A program made the translations under genes and the position numbers. From positions 61,589 through 125,588 of the forward strand of contig NZ_JXLB01000007.1 of assembly GCF_001886195.1 (NCBI RefSeq): a stretch of 64,000 nt of DNA, in the 5' to 3' direction. The DNA comes from Enterococcus ratti. GTDB lineage: Bacteria; Bacillota; Bacilli; Lactobacillales; Enterococcaceae. Shown piece after piece: positions 9,475-19,342 of this stretch. The stretch's first letter is position 1. Each line of letters opens with the position of its first letter. The notes beneath the pieces are model-generated. The model did not search any database. It was not told where the DNA came from and saw only the letters and a program-made list of their open reading frames with translations.

Positions 9475-9540
9475 AGGGGGGAAGACGTGATCCGATAGGG
9501 ACAACACGTCTAACCCCTTGGCTTTTGTGTTATATAGGGG
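9475..9540 (+). promoter_or_regulatory. Structured leader with two competing pairings over the ribosome-binding site
   Basis: AGGGG (9475-9479) and AGACGTG (9483-9489) pair with CACGTCT (9505-9511) and CCCCT (9514-9518), leaving a 15-base loop. The same CCCCT could instead pair with AGGGG at 9536-9540, which is the ribosome-binding site of the lipid kinase gene. This is the architecture of a translational switch. I cannot match it to a known riboswitch class by eye. Confidence 0.45.
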
Positions 9541-9547
9541 AAAAAGA

Positions 9548-10453
9548 ATGAAAACGTTACTGGTTTTTTATAATCAGAGTTCTGGACAAGATAAAGGAAA
9601 AAAGTTAGCTAATTGGTTTAAGGAGTATATCAAAGAAAAGCGCCCCAAGCTAACGGTGCATTTGACAGAGACTGGCCCGTCAGTTAAACATAAAACTTTA
9701 GTTAAAAAAGCAGAAGACTTTCAAGCAGATACCTTGATCATTATTGGTGGTGATGGAACGATTCACCATATTGTACAGGCATTTCAAAAAAAGCTTGATC
9801 GATATCAAGTAGGCTTATTACCGGGAGGCACGGTCAATAACTTAGCACGTGTACTTGAAATCCCGTTAGAAAAAGAAGATGCTGCTAAAATTATTTTAGA
9901 AGGACATGTACGTAAAATTGATTATGGAAAAGTTAACGATGAAGTAATGATTTCTACATTAACCATTGGGATTTTAGCAGATACGGCTGTTTGGATTAGT
10001 CAAAAAGAAAAACAACGATATGGTTCATGGATTTTTGTCAAACGATTTTTACAGCTATTATTAAAAAATCGACACTACCATTTGGACATCAAAACTGAAA
10101 AAGAACGGTGGCGGGGGAAAGCGCAATTGTTAACAGTGACTATGTCAAATTCTGTTGGTGGTTATACTAATTTTGATGATTCAGCTTCGCCAGATGATGG
10201 CATGTTTCACGTAACGATTATTCCTTCTCTTGATATTTTTCGTTTTGGCTTTTATCTACCACGATTGATGAAAGGAAAAATTTATTCTGTGCCGGGAATT
10301 ACTTATTTGACGGCAAGTCAAATTCATGTTCAAGCAAGGGAAAAGAAAGTTGGTACGCGTACAGATGGCGATGCTACAGATGATTTGCCTATTAAGTTAG
10401 CAGTGATTCCCAAAGGGTTATCAGTCTTTGCGCCTAAAGAAAAAGATAGCTAG
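9548..10453 (+). CDS. Diacylglycerol/lipid kinase family protein (DagK-like)
   Basis: ATP-dependent lipid kinase of the YegS/DgkB family, probably recycling diacylglycerol or phosphorylating a related lipid at the membrane. The glycine-rich nucleotide-binding motif GGDGTIHHIV is near residue 65, and GGTVNNLAR near 95 is the family's second conserved block. The ATG at 9548 is chosen because TATAGGGG lies 7 bases before it. It heads a likely operon with two membrane-protein genes. The length of 301 residues is normal. Confidence 0.88.
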   Translation: MKTLLVFYNQSSGQDKGKKLANWFKEYIKEKRPKLTVHLTETGPSVKHKTLVKKAEDFQADTLIIIGGDGTIHHIVQAFQKKLDRYQVGLLPGGTVNNLARVLEIPLEKEDAAKIILEGHVRKIDYGKVNDEVMISTLTIGILADTAVWISQKEKQRYGSWIFVKRFLQLLLKNRHYHLDIKTEKERWRGKAQLLTVTMSNSVGGYTNFDDSASPDDGMFHVTIIPSLDIFRFGFYLPRLMKGKIYSVPGITYLTASQIHVQAREKKVGTRTDGDATDDLPIKLAVIPKGLSVFAPKEKDS

Positions 10454-10467
10454 AGGTGAAAAAATAA

Positions 10468-10740
10468 ATGGATGCGGTAGTACACAACCCACTGTGGTTT
10501 TATTTAGTACTTGTAAATTTGTATTTATTTTGTTTGATGGGGTACGACAAATATCAAGCAAAAAAAGGAAGTTGGCGAGTGCCAGAAAATAACTTGATTT
10601 TCGTTAGCTTATTAGGTGGAGGAGCTGGCGGATTGATCTCGCGTGAGGTATTTCATCACAAAACAAGAAAAAAGAAATTTACAATTGGATTTACGACAGG
10701 AGTCGTTATTGATTTGATTTTAATTTATTTTTTTCATTAA
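10468..10740 (+). CDS. DUF1294 membrane protein
   Basis: Small integral membrane protein of 90 residues with hydrophobic segments at about 10-25, 45-60 and 70-88. The family signature includes GYDKYQAKKGSWRVPE and LLGGGAGGLISREVFHHKTRK (interrupted here for length). Its function is unknown. It starts 14 bases after the lipid kinase gene and is followed 10 bases later by another membrane gene, so all three are probably cotranscribed. Confidence 0.85.
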   Translation: MDAVVHNPLWFYLVLVNLYLFCLMGYDKYQAKKGSWRVPENNLIFVSLLGGGAGGLISREVFHHKTRKKKFTIGFTTGVVIDLILIYFFH

Positions 10741-10750
10741 GGAGGAATCA

Positions 10751-11797
10751 ATGTCAGCAAAGAAAATAAAAACAAAAATTGTATTAAATTTAGTTTTAGT
10801 ACTAGGGATTTTTGGTATTATTTATTATTTAATTAATCAATCATTTGCTGAAATTTTTACTCAAATTTTGTCAACTAGTTTATTTACTTTTTTGGCAGCT
10901 CTTCTTTTAGGAACTTTCTATCAGTTGATAGAAGGTCGTTCGATTAAAGAAATAGCGCGCCCATTTACGCCAACTTTTTCAACTATTGATGGTTTTTGGA
11001 CATCTTGTTATGTTGCTTTTTACCGAATTGTTTCTTTTGGGACAGGTACGTTATTTTCAGAAGTTTATTTCTACAATAAAAAAGGAATGAAGTATTCTCA
11101 AGGCGCTGGTGTCACGACTTTGCATATGATTATGTATAAATTAGCAGTTATGACTTATGCAATAATCGGCTTAATGCTCCAATTTTCACTATTTTATTCA
11201 AAAGGACCTACGATGATTGGGTTTATTCTTGCTGGAGTTATTTTAACTGGTGTGATTGTTGTTTTTTTATTACTCATTTCAAGCAGTCTTAGCATTCAAG
11301 TTTTCTTTGTGAGTATTTCACACAAATGGTTGAAAAGTAAGCGAGCAAGAAACTGGGTTGATGCATGCAATACACAAATCTATTCCCTCAGAGAAACAGT
11401 GCAGGCAATTGTTAATGATCAAACAGCGTTACTGCGTATTTATTTTTGGAACATGGTTAAACTGATTTTTTGGTATGTCTTGCCTTATATTTTTTTAGTT
11501 GAAAATCATTCAAATCTTGACTTTTTATTAACTTTTTCATTTGTTAGCTTTGCAGTTGTATTATCAGGCGTTGTACCTACGCCAGCAGGAATCGGTTCTT
11601 TTGAATTCATCTACTTATTATTGTTCAAACCGCTTGTTGGAACAGTAGATGCGGTTTCTTCTTTGTTACTTTATCGTTTCAGTTCATTTATTTTACCATT
11701 TATTTATGGATTTTTTTATGTTCTAGCAGATCGGCGCAAAATAATCAAACAGGAAATTAGCGATGTAAAACGGCAAAAACAGCAGCTTAAGCAATAA
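10751..11797 (+). CDS. Lysylphosphatidylglycerol synthase TM-region / UPF0104 family membrane protein
   Basis: A polytopic protein of 348 residues with about eight membrane segments, resembling the flippase part of MprF and YbhN/AglD proteins. The conserved PTPAGIGSFE segment near residue 275 is the family signature. No synthase domain is present, so it is a stand-alone membrane protein that may move or handle lipids. AAGGAGG precedes the ATG. Transcription probably ends at the hairpin just downstream. Confidence 0.82.
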   Translation: MSAKKIKTKIVLNLVLVLGIFGIIYYLINQSFAEIFTQILSTSLFTFLAALLLGTFYQLIEGRSIKEIARPFTPTFSTIDGFWTSCYVAFYRIVSFGTGTLFSEVYFYNKKGMKYSQGAGVTTLHMIMYKLAVMTYAIIGLMLQFSLFYSKGPTMIGFILAGVILTGVIVVFLLLISSSLSIQVFFVSISHKWLKSKRARNWVDACNTQIYSLRETVQAIVNDQTALLRIYFWNMVKLIFWYVLPYIFLVENHSNLDFLLTFSFVSFAVVLSGVVPTPAGIGSFEFIYLLLFKPLVGTVDAVSSLLLYRFSSFILPFIYGFFYVLADRRKIIKQEISDVKRQKQQLKQ

Positions 11798-11802
11798 ATC
11801 TG

Positions 11803-11845
11803 ACAGCAAAAGCGAAAAAATACATTCCTTTTGCTGTTTTTTTCT
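11803..11845 (+). terminator. Rho-independent terminator
   Basis: ACAGCAAAAG pairs with CTTTTGCTGT and is followed by seven T. It closes the lipid kinase operon. Confidence 0.9.
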
Positions 11846-11871
11846 TTTTAATTAACTGACAAGTGTTATCT

Positions 11872-11901
11872 TTTGACCAAAACTGACCAAAGAGTTATAA
11901 T
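11872..11901 (+). promoter_or_regulatory. clpB promoter with CtsR-type operator
   Basis: TTGACC (11873-11878), a 17-base spacer and TATAAT (11896-11901) form a consensus promoter. TTTGACC-AAA-ACTGACC (11872-11888) matches the heptad-repeat layout of a CtsR operator and covers the -35 region, so heat-shock repression by CtsR is expected. Confidence 0.75.
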
Positions 11902-11958
11902 AAATAGTGAAAAAAATGGTGAGTACCATTAAAACTCTTCATTCGGGAGGCAAGTTAG

Positions 11959-14568
11959 ATGAATATTGAAAAAATGACGACAACACTCCAAGAAGCAATT
12001 GCCGAAGCACAGCAAATTGCTGTTACAAGAAAACATCAAGAAATTGACATTTCCCATTTGTGGAAAATCTTTTTACAACCAAATCACTTTGGTCGCAATC
12101 TTTATACGGATGCGGGAATAAATGTGGAAGAGTTGGAAAAAGAAGATAATCGTCTATTAGAGGAATATCCGACTGTTTCAGGAGATCATGTACAGTATGG
12201 TCAAAATTTAAGTCAAAATTTGTTTCGCTTATTAAATGAAGCAGATCAGTTAAGAGAAAGCTTTGAAGATGAATTTCTTTCTACTGAAGTCGTGATTCTT
12301 GCATTAATGAAACTAAAACATCATCCATTAACGGTTTATTTAAATAAACAGGGATTATCAGAAAAAGAATTACGCAGAAATATTGAAGAATTGAGAGGAG
12401 GAGAAAAAGTGACATCTAAAAATCAAGAAGAACAATACAAAGCGTTAGAAAAATATGGCGTAGATCTTGTGCAACAAGTCCGAAGTGGAAAGATGGATCC
12501 TATCATTGGGCGAGACGAAGAAATCAGAGATGTTATTCGTATCCTTTCACGTAAAACGAAAAATAATCCAGTTCTAATCGGTGAACCCGGTGTAGGAAAG
12601 ACGGCTATTGTGGAAGGATTAGCGCAACGAATTGTACGAAAAGATGTTCCAGAAAACTTAAAAGATAAAACTATTTTTTCTTTAGACATGGGGGCATTGA
12701 TTGCCGGAGCAAAATTTCGCGGCGAATTTGAGGAACGCTTAAAAGCAGTTTTAAAAGAAGTGAAAAAAAGTGATGGTCGAATTCTTTTATTTATTGATGA
12801 AATTCATAATATTGTCGGTGCAGGTAAAACAGAAGGAAGTATGGATGCTGGCAATTTGTTAAAACCGATGCTAGCTCGTGGTGAACTCCATTTAATTGGT
12901 GCGACTACTTTAGATGAATACCGTCAATACATGGAAAAAGACAAAGCACTAGAACGGCGTTTTCAAAAAGTTTTAGTAAAAGAACCTACAGTAGAAGACA
13001 CTATTAGTATTTTACGAGGATTAAAAGAACGGTTTGAAATTCATCATGGAGTAAACATCCATGACAACGCGTTAGTAGCGGCGGCGACCTTATCTGATCG
13101 TTATATTACGGATCGTTTTTTACCGGATAAAGCCATTGATTTGATTGATGAAGCAAGTGCGACGATTCGCGTGGAAATGAATTCAATGCCGACAGAGCTA
13201 GACCAAGTGACACGTCGATTGATGCAGTTAGAAATTGAAGAAGCCGCATTGAAAAAAGAATCAGATGATGCCAGTAAAAAACGGTTAAAAAATTTACAAG
13301 AAGAATTAGCAGATCTTCGAGAAGAAGCTAATTCAATGAAAATGCAATGGGAAACAGAAAAAGAAGAAGTGAATACTGTTTCTGCAAAACGAGCAGAAAT
13401 CGACAAAGCCAAACATGAATTAGAAGATGCAGAGAATAATTATGACTTAGAACGTGCAGCAGTGTTACGTCATGGTACGATTCCTCAATTAGAAAAAGAA
13501 TTAAAGGAATTAGAGGCAAAAACCAAAGATAGCGACATCAAGATGGTGCAAGAATCCGTTACGGAAAATGAAATCGCCCAAGTTGTTGGTCGGTTAACGG
13601 GTATTCCCGTCACAAAATTAGTCGAAGGAGAGCGTGAAAAATTAATCAAACTCAATGAAACGCTGCACAAACGAGTAATTGGTCAAGACGAAGCAGTGGA
13701 TGCTGTAAGTGATGCGGTGATTCGTTCTCGGGCAGGCTTGCAAGATCCTAATCGTCCCTTAGGTTCTTTTTTATTCTTAGGACCGACTGGTGTAGGAAAA
13801 ACTGAATTAGCAAAGGCATTAGCTGAGAACTTATTTGATTCTGAAGATCATATGGTGCGCATTGATATGAGTGAATACATGGAAAAGCATGCAGTGTCAC
13901 GTTTAGTTGGAGCGCCTCCCGGCTATGTTGGCTATGAAGAAGGCGGTCAATTGACGGAAGCTGTGCGCAGAAATCCTTATACAATTGTCTTACTTGATGA
14001 AATTGAAAAAGCCCATCCAGATGTTTTTAATATTTTATTACAAGTTTTGGATGATGGCCGTTTGACAGATTCTAAAGGACGAGTCGTTGACTTTAAAAAC
14101 ACAGTCCTTATTATGACAAGTAACATCGGTTCTCAGTTATTATTAGAAGGTGTTTCAGCAGATGGCACCATTCCTGAAGAAGTAGAAGAGCAAGTTCGAA
14201 CGCTTCTTCGCGGGCATTTCAAGCCGGAATTTTTGAATCGAATTGATGATACAATTTTGTTCACACCGTTAAGTCTTGAAAATGTGAAAGGAATCGTTGA
14301 TAAAATGGTTGCTCAATTAGCAAAACGGTTAGAAAATCAAGAAATTATCTTAACTATCAGTGAAGAAGCGCGGACATGGATTGCAGAAAATGCTTATGAA
14401 CCTGCTTATGGTGCTCGTCCGTTGAAACGTTTCATTACAAAAGAAGTAGAAACGCCGTTAGCCAAAGAAATTGTGGCAGGACGTGTTTTACCAAAATCAA
14501 AAGTCATGATTACATTACTGGGTCATACACTTCAATTTAAGACAGAAGAATTAGAAGAACTGGCATAA
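11959..14568 (+). CDS. clpB: ATP-dependent chaperone ClpB
   Basis: Hsp100 disaggregase that rescues aggregated proteins with DnaK. It has an N-terminal repeat domain (1-145), a first AAA+ module with Walker A GEPGVGKT near residue 207, a middle coiled-coil domain (about 400-530), and a second AAA+ module with GPTGVGKT near 607. The middle domain separates it from ClpC and ClpE. The length of 869 residues is typical. A CtsR-like operator overlaps its promoter. Confidence 0.98.
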   Translation: MNIEKMTTTLQEAIAEAQQIAVTRKHQEIDISHLWKIFLQPNHFGRNLYTDAGINVEELEKEDNRLLEEYPTVSGDHVQYGQNLSQNLFRLLNEADQLRESFEDEFLSTEVVILALMKLKHHPLTVYLNKQGLSEKELRRNIEELRGGEKVTSKNQEEQYKALEKYGVDLVQQVRSGKMDPIIGRDEEIRDVIRILSRKTKNNPVLIGEPGVGKTAIVEGLAQRIVRKDVPENLKDKTIFSLDMGALIAGAKFRGEFEERLKAVLKEVKKSDGRILLFIDEIHNIVGAGKTEGSMDAGNLLKPMLARGELHLIGATTLDEYRQYMEKDKALERRFQKVLVKEPTVEDTISILRGLKERFEIHHGVNIHDNALVAAATLSDRYITDRFLPDKAIDLIDEASATIRVEMNSMPTELDQVTRRLMQLEIEEAALKKESDDASKKRLKNLQEELADLREEANSMKMQWETEKEEVNTVSAKRAEIDKAKHELEDAENNYDLERAAVLRHGTIPQLEKELKELEAKTKDSDIKMVQESVTENEIAQVVGRLTGIPVTKLVEGEREKLIKLNETLHKRVIGQDEAVDAVSDAVIRSRAGLQDPNRPLGSFLFLGPTGVGKTELAKALAENLFDSEDHMVRIDMSEYMEKHAVSRLVGAPPGYVGYEEGGQLTEAVRRNPYTIVLLDEIEKAHPDVFNILLQVLDDGRLTDSKGRVVDFKNTVLIMTSNIGSQLLLEGVSADGTIPEEVEEQVRTLLRGHFKPEFLNRIDDTILFTPLSLENVKGIVDKMVAQLAKRLENQEIILTISEEARTWIAENAYEPAYGARPLKRFITKEVETPLAKEIVAGRVLPKSKVMITLLGHTLQFKTEELEELA

Positions 14569-14797
14569 AAAATAGAAATGTAACTATTCTTGGAATAATG
14601 AGGAATAAAAGGTAAAAATGCCTTTAAAAGGTTAGGCTTTTATGGCGTAGAGAAATTCCCTCCTTTTTATAAAATTTATGGTTAAACAGCTAAGGATTTC
14701 GTTAAATGGGCTGTCTATTTTCATCTGTATTTCTGATACGATTTTTTATCTTTAAACAAGACTTTCGTTTTTAGTTGAAGCTTTTATCATAAAAATA
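14569..14797. other. Gap between clpB and a bidirectional terminator
   Basis: No gene, repeat or regulatory element recognised. It contains short A/T-rich text and a weak GCCT...AGGC pairing near 14610-14640. Confidence 0.5.
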
Positions 14798-14798
14798 G

Positions 14799-14835
14799 CA
14801 CGCTTCTAAAAAGTTAACTTTTTAGAAGCGTGTTT
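14799..14835. terminator. Bidirectional terminator between clpB and the convergent membrane gene
   Basis: Two perfect 17-base complementary arms (CACGCTTCTAAAAAGTT and its complement). T-rich tails lie on both strands, so it serves both convergent transcripts. Confidence 0.9.
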
Positions 14836-14878
14836 CATGATTTAGGTTTTTTCTATTTTCTACATAAATTGCTAGCTT

Positions 14879-15544
14879 TTATTTCAATATTTTTAATCGG
14901 TAATTTTCAAAATAGTTGGGATTATTTTTTCCTTGCAACCAAGTAAAAATCCCCATAAGTAATGCTCCGATTGTATTAGTCAATAAGTCCCCCATTGTAT
15001 CCATCAACGCTGCACGACCAACAAATACGGTGCCGTTAGAAGAGGCAAAACGTTGGAGGTTCATTCCCAAAAATTGGTCACATAAAAACTCCCAAAATTC
15101 CCAAAATACACCACATACTCCTGCAAAAGCAAAGCCAAATAATAAAAACAGCCACGGACTAGTTTTGGAAATAGGCGCTTCTTTTAGTAATAAACCAATC
15201 AAACCATATCCTAGTGCAGTTAAAACCATGGGGCTTACTGCATGTAATATTTTATCCCAAAAAGAAACGATACTAATCAAATGCATCCCGGTTCCTAAAA
15301 AGACTGAAATGAACAAAAAAAACCAGTAAAATAAAACGATTGCATCGGGTATGCACAATTTAGTTAATTTCTTTACGATTTGTGGAAGAAAAATTAATAA
15401 AATGCCCGCAGAAGATTCAATGATAAAAGTGATTCCTTGCTTCGTTGAGTATTTTTTTAAGAAAAATTCATAAAGATTATAGCAAACCACCAAAGCGCCA
15501 AAAAAAAGCAATGCTGTCTGTATTTTTTTCATTGTGTTAGTCAC
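14879..15544 (-). CDS. DUF2238/YjdF-like membrane protein
   Basis: An integral membrane protein of about 221 residues with six or seven hydrophobic segments. The conserved text WDKILH, GVFWEFWEF and DTMGDLLTN with GA downstream fits the DUF2238 (YjdF) family, whose function is unknown. A GTG at 15544 is preferred: GGAGG lies a few bases upstream, and the codon overlaps the stop of the preceding ndt-like gene. The ATG at 15532 would be too far from that ribosome-binding site. Confidence 0.65.
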   Translation of the reverse strand: MTNTMKKIQTALLFFGALVVCYNLYEFFLKKYSTKQGITFIIESSAGILLIFLPQIVKKLTKLCIPDAIVLFYWFFLFISVFLGTGMHLISIVSFWDKILHAVSPMVLTALGYGLIGLLLKEAPISKTSPWLFLLFGFAFAGVCGVFWEFWEFLCDQFLGMNLQRFASSNGTVFVGRAALMDTMGDLLTNTIGALLMGIFTWLQGKNNPNYFENYRLKILK

Positions 15545-16031
15545 CAAATGTTCCTCCAATAAGATAATTTTTTAAAGCACGATACAATATCTCTTCATTT
15601 GAAACAACTACTCCGTTTTGTTTAATTAATCCAACAGTATAAAGATTCAAATAATGGAATTGGTTTTCTGCAACTTCTTGTAAGGCCTGAATTTTTTGAG
15701 GATTCGTGCTACCTTGTTGCCGGCTATCCGTATAAAGTCCAATGATTGGTATTTCTTTTGCGTATGCCACACCAATTTCTGAAGCCACTCCCGGATCAAT
15801 TGTTATCCCGTCTAATAAGGCAATCATCAAGTCGCTCTTAAGTATTTGTTCAGTATCTGCTAAGGCAATCGTTTTACTGTTTGCATAAGCTGTTTTATCA
15901 TTGATTGCTTCATTTTCTTGTGGAAGATAAATCACTAAACTTTTTGAAATACGTCTGATTTTCTCCACAAGCATTGCATTATAAAGAAAGTCGCTTTTCG
16001 CAAAAAGTGGAGCAGCAAAATAAATTTTCAT
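15537..16031 (-). CDS. Nucleoside 2-deoxyribosyltransferase
   Basis: Transfers deoxyribose between bases in nucleoside salvage. It is a 164-residue single-domain protein. The N-terminal YFAAPLF and the DPGVASEIGVAYA segment (near residues 78-90, holding the catalytic Glu) are typical of the family. An Asp-rich ADTEQILKSDLMIALLDG precedes it. It is cotranscribed with the downstream membrane gene and the upstream acetyltransferase gene. Confidence 0.9.
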   Translation of the reverse strand: MKIYFAAPLFAKSDFLYNAMLVEKIRRISKSLVIYLPQENEAINDKTAYANSKTIALADTEQILKSDLMIALLDGITIDPGVASEIGVAYAKEIPIIGLYTDSRQQGSTNPQKIQALQEVAENQFHYLNLYTVGLIKQNGVVVSNEEILYRALKNYLIGGTFGD

Positions 16032-16046
16032 TTTTCATCGTCCTTT

Positions 16047-17267
16047 TTAGAAATAATCACTGAAGTAAGCTTCCATAGTTGGAAGTATCAATTCGAGTGT
16101 TTTTAGTGTTTCCTCATCTGTTTTGAGTCGTTCAATCCGAGCAAGATAAGAAGCTCGCCGATAATTCATCATCAAACAAGTCAATGTTTGAATGGATAAA
16201 TAAACAGGCTGTCCTACAGGTTCTTGCAAAATTGTCAATTGTCCCTCTTTATCCCATATTAATCCAAAAATCCCGTTGTTCCATGAAGCAATGGGATCTT
16301 CGACAACAAAGTGAAAAGGTTTTGCCACAGAAACAAATGGAAATTGTTTAAGAAACTCTTTGACATCAACAATTCTTGCCATGTAATAAGGTTCAATTTG
16401 CTCTTTGATTTGACTATCTTCAATTAAAAAAGCAAGCGGTTCATGTTTATAAATATCACCTTGGATCCAATAGACCATAGAAAAATGAGCAGAAATAAAA
16501 TTCCATAAACCATTGCGTGCCTCTTGATTTAAGTAAAACATTTCTTTTACGTGAAAAATCTCTTCAGCTACCCAGTAAAACAATACACCAATAGGTTCAC
16601 GTTCATTTGTATAATAAATAGCCGCTGTTCGTTCTTCTTTATTTTCAAACCGCCAATATTCTTCCCAGTGAAAATGACTGCGGAACAAAGCACCGTGGTT
16701 CTGGGCGGTAAATTTTTGATATACTTGATAGACATCCAGATGATCGACTGGCAAACGCTTCACCATACCGTTTACAGGTACATGCTTTGGCAATTGTGTA
16801 TCCCGAATTTTAAACGTCAATTTATCAGACATGATTTCCCAGCCTTTACGCCGATAGTAAGGAATGTTGTATGGATATAAGTAAGAAATCCATTGTTTCT
16901 TTTTACGCATATTGTCTAAAGCCACTAAGATTAAATCTTGCATCAAGCCGTGATTTGCATATTCTGGATAGGTGCCGACTCCTGTTAGACCGCCCATTTT
17001 ATAAGGCGTACCATGAATATTTACTTCACATGGATAAATTGCAATTTGTGAAATTAATTTTTCTTCATGAAACCAGCCAAATACTTCAGATAATTCTAGG
17101 ATCGGACGCTTGGAGCGGATAAAGGCGCGCTTATTTTCAAAGCCACTTTCTTCAATGTCTGCTTCCGTTACTTGAAAAACATAAGACAATAACGCATTAA
17201 ATTGATCGACATCTTTTTCAGTTACAGATTTTAGTTCAAGATTTTTTTTAAAATCTTTTTGGTTCAT
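16047..17267 (-). CDS. Eis-like GNAT acetyltransferase
   Basis: A protein of 406 residues with the layout of the Eis family: an N-terminal GNAT domain (about 1-150, with GLTGVGTYPEYANHGL as the acetyl-CoA region), a second degenerate GNAT domain, and a C-terminal SCP2-like domain. Family members acetylate amines on aminoglycosides or proteins; the substrate here is unknown. It is divergent from lepA, with 146 bases between them, and is probably the first gene of a three-gene minus-strand operon. Confidence 0.82.
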   Translation of the reverse strand: MNQKDFKKNLELKSVTEKDVDQFNALLSYVFQVTEADIEESGFENKRAFIRSKRPILELSEVFGWFHEEKLISQIAIYPCEVNIHGTPYKMGGLTGVGTYPEYANHGLMQDLILVALDNMRKKKQWISYLYPYNIPYYRRKGWEIMSDKLTFKIRDTQLPKHVPVNGMVKRLPVDHLDVYQVYQKFTAQNHGALFRSHFHWEEYWRFENKEERTAAIYYTNEREPIGVLFYWVAEEIFHVKEMFYLNQEARNGLWNFISAHFSMVYWIQGDIYKHEPLAFLIEDSQIKEQIEPYYMARIVDVKEFLKQFPFVSVAKPFHFVVEDPIASWNNGIFGLIWDKEGQLTILQEPVGQPVYLSIQTLTCLMMNYRRASYLARIERLKTDEETLKTLELILPTMEAYFSDYF

Positions 17268-17370
17268 TCTTTCATCTCCAATTATTTACTCGCTTCTAGT
17301 ATAACAAAAATTGCTAAAAAAAACTTCTAAAGCCGACTAGGTAAAAAGTCTTTAAATTCCTTCTTTTCAT

Positions 17371-17379
17371 TGATATAAT
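17371..17379 (+). promoter_or_regulatory. Extended -10 promoter for lepA
   Basis: TG-A-TATAAT lies about 34 bases before the lepA start; the -35 is weak. Confidence 0.55.
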
Positions 17380-17413
17380 AAAAAGTGCTGATTAAACGAA
17401 AAGAGGAGACGCT

Positions 17414-19249
17414 ATGGATATAAAAAAAATGAAGCAACGCCAAGAGCAAATTCGAAATTTTTCGATCATTGCTCATATCGACCATGGTAAATCAACGCTG
17501 GCCGATCGTATTCTAGAAAAGACGAACACTGTGACGTCTCGGGAAATGCAAGATCAGCTATTAGACTCAATGGATCTGGAGCGTGAACGTGGTATCACGA
17601 TTAAGTTAAATGCGGTTGAGTTGAACTATACGGCTAAAAATGGTGAGACCTATATCTTCCATTTAATTGATACGCCCGGGCATGTCGACTTTACCTATGA
17701 AGTATCAAGAAGTTTGGCAGCTTGTGAAGGTGCAGTGTTAGTTGTCGATGCGGCACAAGGAATTGAAGCTCAAACTTTAGCCAATGTGTATTTAGCTTTG
17801 GATAATGAACTTGAAATTTTACCAGTGATCAATAAAATTGACCTGCCGGCAGCAGATCCTGAACGAGTACGTCAAGAAATTGAGGATGTTATTGGGATTG
17901 ATGCGAGTGAAGCTGTTTTAGCCAGTGCAAAAGCTGGAATTGGTATTGAAGAAATACTTGAACAAATTGTTGAATATGTTCCTGCGCCGTCAGGAGACAT
18001 TGAAGCGCCTCTAAAAGCGTTGATTTTTGACTCTGTTTATGATAGCTATCGAGGGGTAGTTTTAAACGTTAGAATTACAGACGGTATGGTTAAACCCGGC
18101 GATAAAATCAAATTGATGAGCAATGGAAAAACATTTGACGTGACAGAAGTAGGTGTTTTTTCACCAAAACCTGTCACAAGAGATGTTTTGATGGTCGGCG
18201 ACGTAGGATATATTACAGCAAGCATTAAAACCGTTCAAGATACACGTGTAGGAGATACCGTTACTTTGGCTGATAATCCAGCACAAGAAGCGTTACCGGG
18301 TTATCGTAAAATGAATCCAATGGTTTATTGCGGGCTATACCCCATTGATACTTCTCGCTATAACGATTTGCGTGAAGCTTTAGAAAAGCTGCAATTAAAT
18401 GATGCCGCATTGCAATTTGAACCGGAAACTTCTCAAGCGTTAGGTTTTGGTTTTCGCTGTGGGTTTTTGGGCCTTTTGCACATGGATGTTGTACAAGAGC
18501 GTTTGGAACGAGAGTTTAACTTAGAACTGATTACGACTGCTCCGTCGGTTATTTATCATGTGAATAAAACGGATGGATCTCTGGCAATTGTAGACAATCC
18601 AGCTGATTTTCCCGAACCCGTCACGATTCAAGATGTAGAAGAACCATTTGTAAAAGCTCAGATTATGGTACCGAATGACTACGTGGGGGCAGTCATGGAA
18701 TTATCTCAAAGAAAACGTGGCGAATTTATTACCATGGATTATTTAGATGAGTATCGAGTAAATGTTGTTTATAACATTCCACTTTCTGAAATCGTCTTTG
18801 ATTTCTTTGATAAATTAAAATCTAGTACGAAAGGCTACGCTTCACTTGACTATGAAATGTCTGGCTATCAAAAAAGCAAGCTAGTAAAGATGGATATCTT
18901 GTTAAACGGCGAAAAAGTCGATGCTCTAAGCTTTATCGTTCACCGAGACTTTGCTTATGAACGTGGAAAAGCCATTGTTGAAAAATTGAAAAAACTAATT
19001 CCGCGTCAACAATTTGAAGTACCCGTTCAAGCAGCAATTGGACAAAAAATTGTGGCTCGTTCAGACATTAAAGCATTGCGTAAAAACGTATTAGCAAAAT
19101 GTTACGGTGGTGATGTCTCACGTAAACGAAAACTTCTTGAAAAGCAAAAAGAAGGAAAGAAACGAATGAAACAAATCGGCAGCGTAGAAGTCCCGCAAGA
19201 AGCCTTCATGGCTGTTTTGAAAATGGACGAGGATGAAGGGAAAAAGTAA
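17414..19249 (+). CDS. lepA: Elongation factor 4 (LepA)
   Basis: Ribosome-associated GTPase that can back-translocate stalled ribosomes. The G1 motif AHIDHGKST is at residues 19-27, DTPGHVDF is near 80, and NKIDLP is near 135. The 611 residues include the LepA-specific C-terminal domain. The last 18 codons ([16 protein letters not shown] end) coincide with the attachment site of a prophage remnant. The coding end is restored after insertion, so the protein is intact; a second copy of this end lies at 24392. Confidence 0.98.
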   Translation: MDIKKMKQRQEQIRNFSIIAHIDHGKSTLADRILEKTNTVTSREMQDQLLDSMDLERERGITIKLNAVELNYTAKNGETYIFHLIDTPGHVDFTYEVSRSLAACEGAVLVVDAAQGIEAQTLANVYLALDNELEILPVINKIDLPAADPERVRQEIEDVIGIDASEAVLASAKAGIGIEEILEQIVEYVPAPSGDIEAPLKALIFDSVYDSYRGVVLNVRITDGMVKPGDKIKLMSNGKTFDVTEVGVFSPKPVTRDVLMVGDVGYITASIKTVQDTRVGDTVTLADNPAQEALPGYRKMNPMVYCGLYPIDTSRYNDLREALEKLQLNDAALQFEPETSQALGFGFRCGFLGLLHMDVVQERLEREFNLELITTAPSVIYHVNKTDGSLAIVDNPADFPEPVTIQDVEEPFVKAQIMVPNDYVGAVMELSQRKRGEFITMDYLDEYRVNVVYNIPLSEIVFDFFDKLKSSTKGYASLDYEMSGYQKSKLVKMDILLNGEKVDALSFIVHRDFAYERGKAIVEKLKKLIPRQQFEVPVQAAIGQKIVARSDIKALRKNVLAKCYGGDVSRKRKLLEKQKEGKKRMKQIGSVEVPQEAFMAVLKMDEDEGKK

Positions 19250-19258
19250 TAAGGGTTT
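19197..19258 (+). repeat. Left attachment repeat (attL), inside the end of lepA
   Basis: 62 bases, 60 identical to 24392-24453. It begins at the AAGAAGCCTTC stretch and runs eight bases past the lepA stop. The two differences are one G/A in the MAV/MAI codon and one A/G in a Lys codon. Confidence 0.92.
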
Positions 19259-19299
19259 GTTTGAAAATCCTGAAAAAATATACCGCATTTACATGGAAT

Positions 19300-19317
19300 T
19301 GCCACCGGATTGCCACC
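19300..19317 (+). repeat. 18-bp direct repeat near the left end
   Basis: TGCCACCGGATTGCCACC, itself two TTGCCACC-type units. It is repeated exactly at 24236-24253 near the right end. These may be arm-type integrase-binding sites. Confidence 0.7.
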
Positions 19318-19330
19318 GGTGGTTTTTTTT
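19302..19330 (+). terminator. Element-borne terminator for lepA
   Basis: CCACCGG, a 7-base loop and CCGGTGG are followed by eight T. The element supplies this just after the lepA stop; the original hairpin appears to have been moved to 24446-24475. Confidence 0.85.
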
Positions 19331-19342
19331 CGGTGGCAAACC

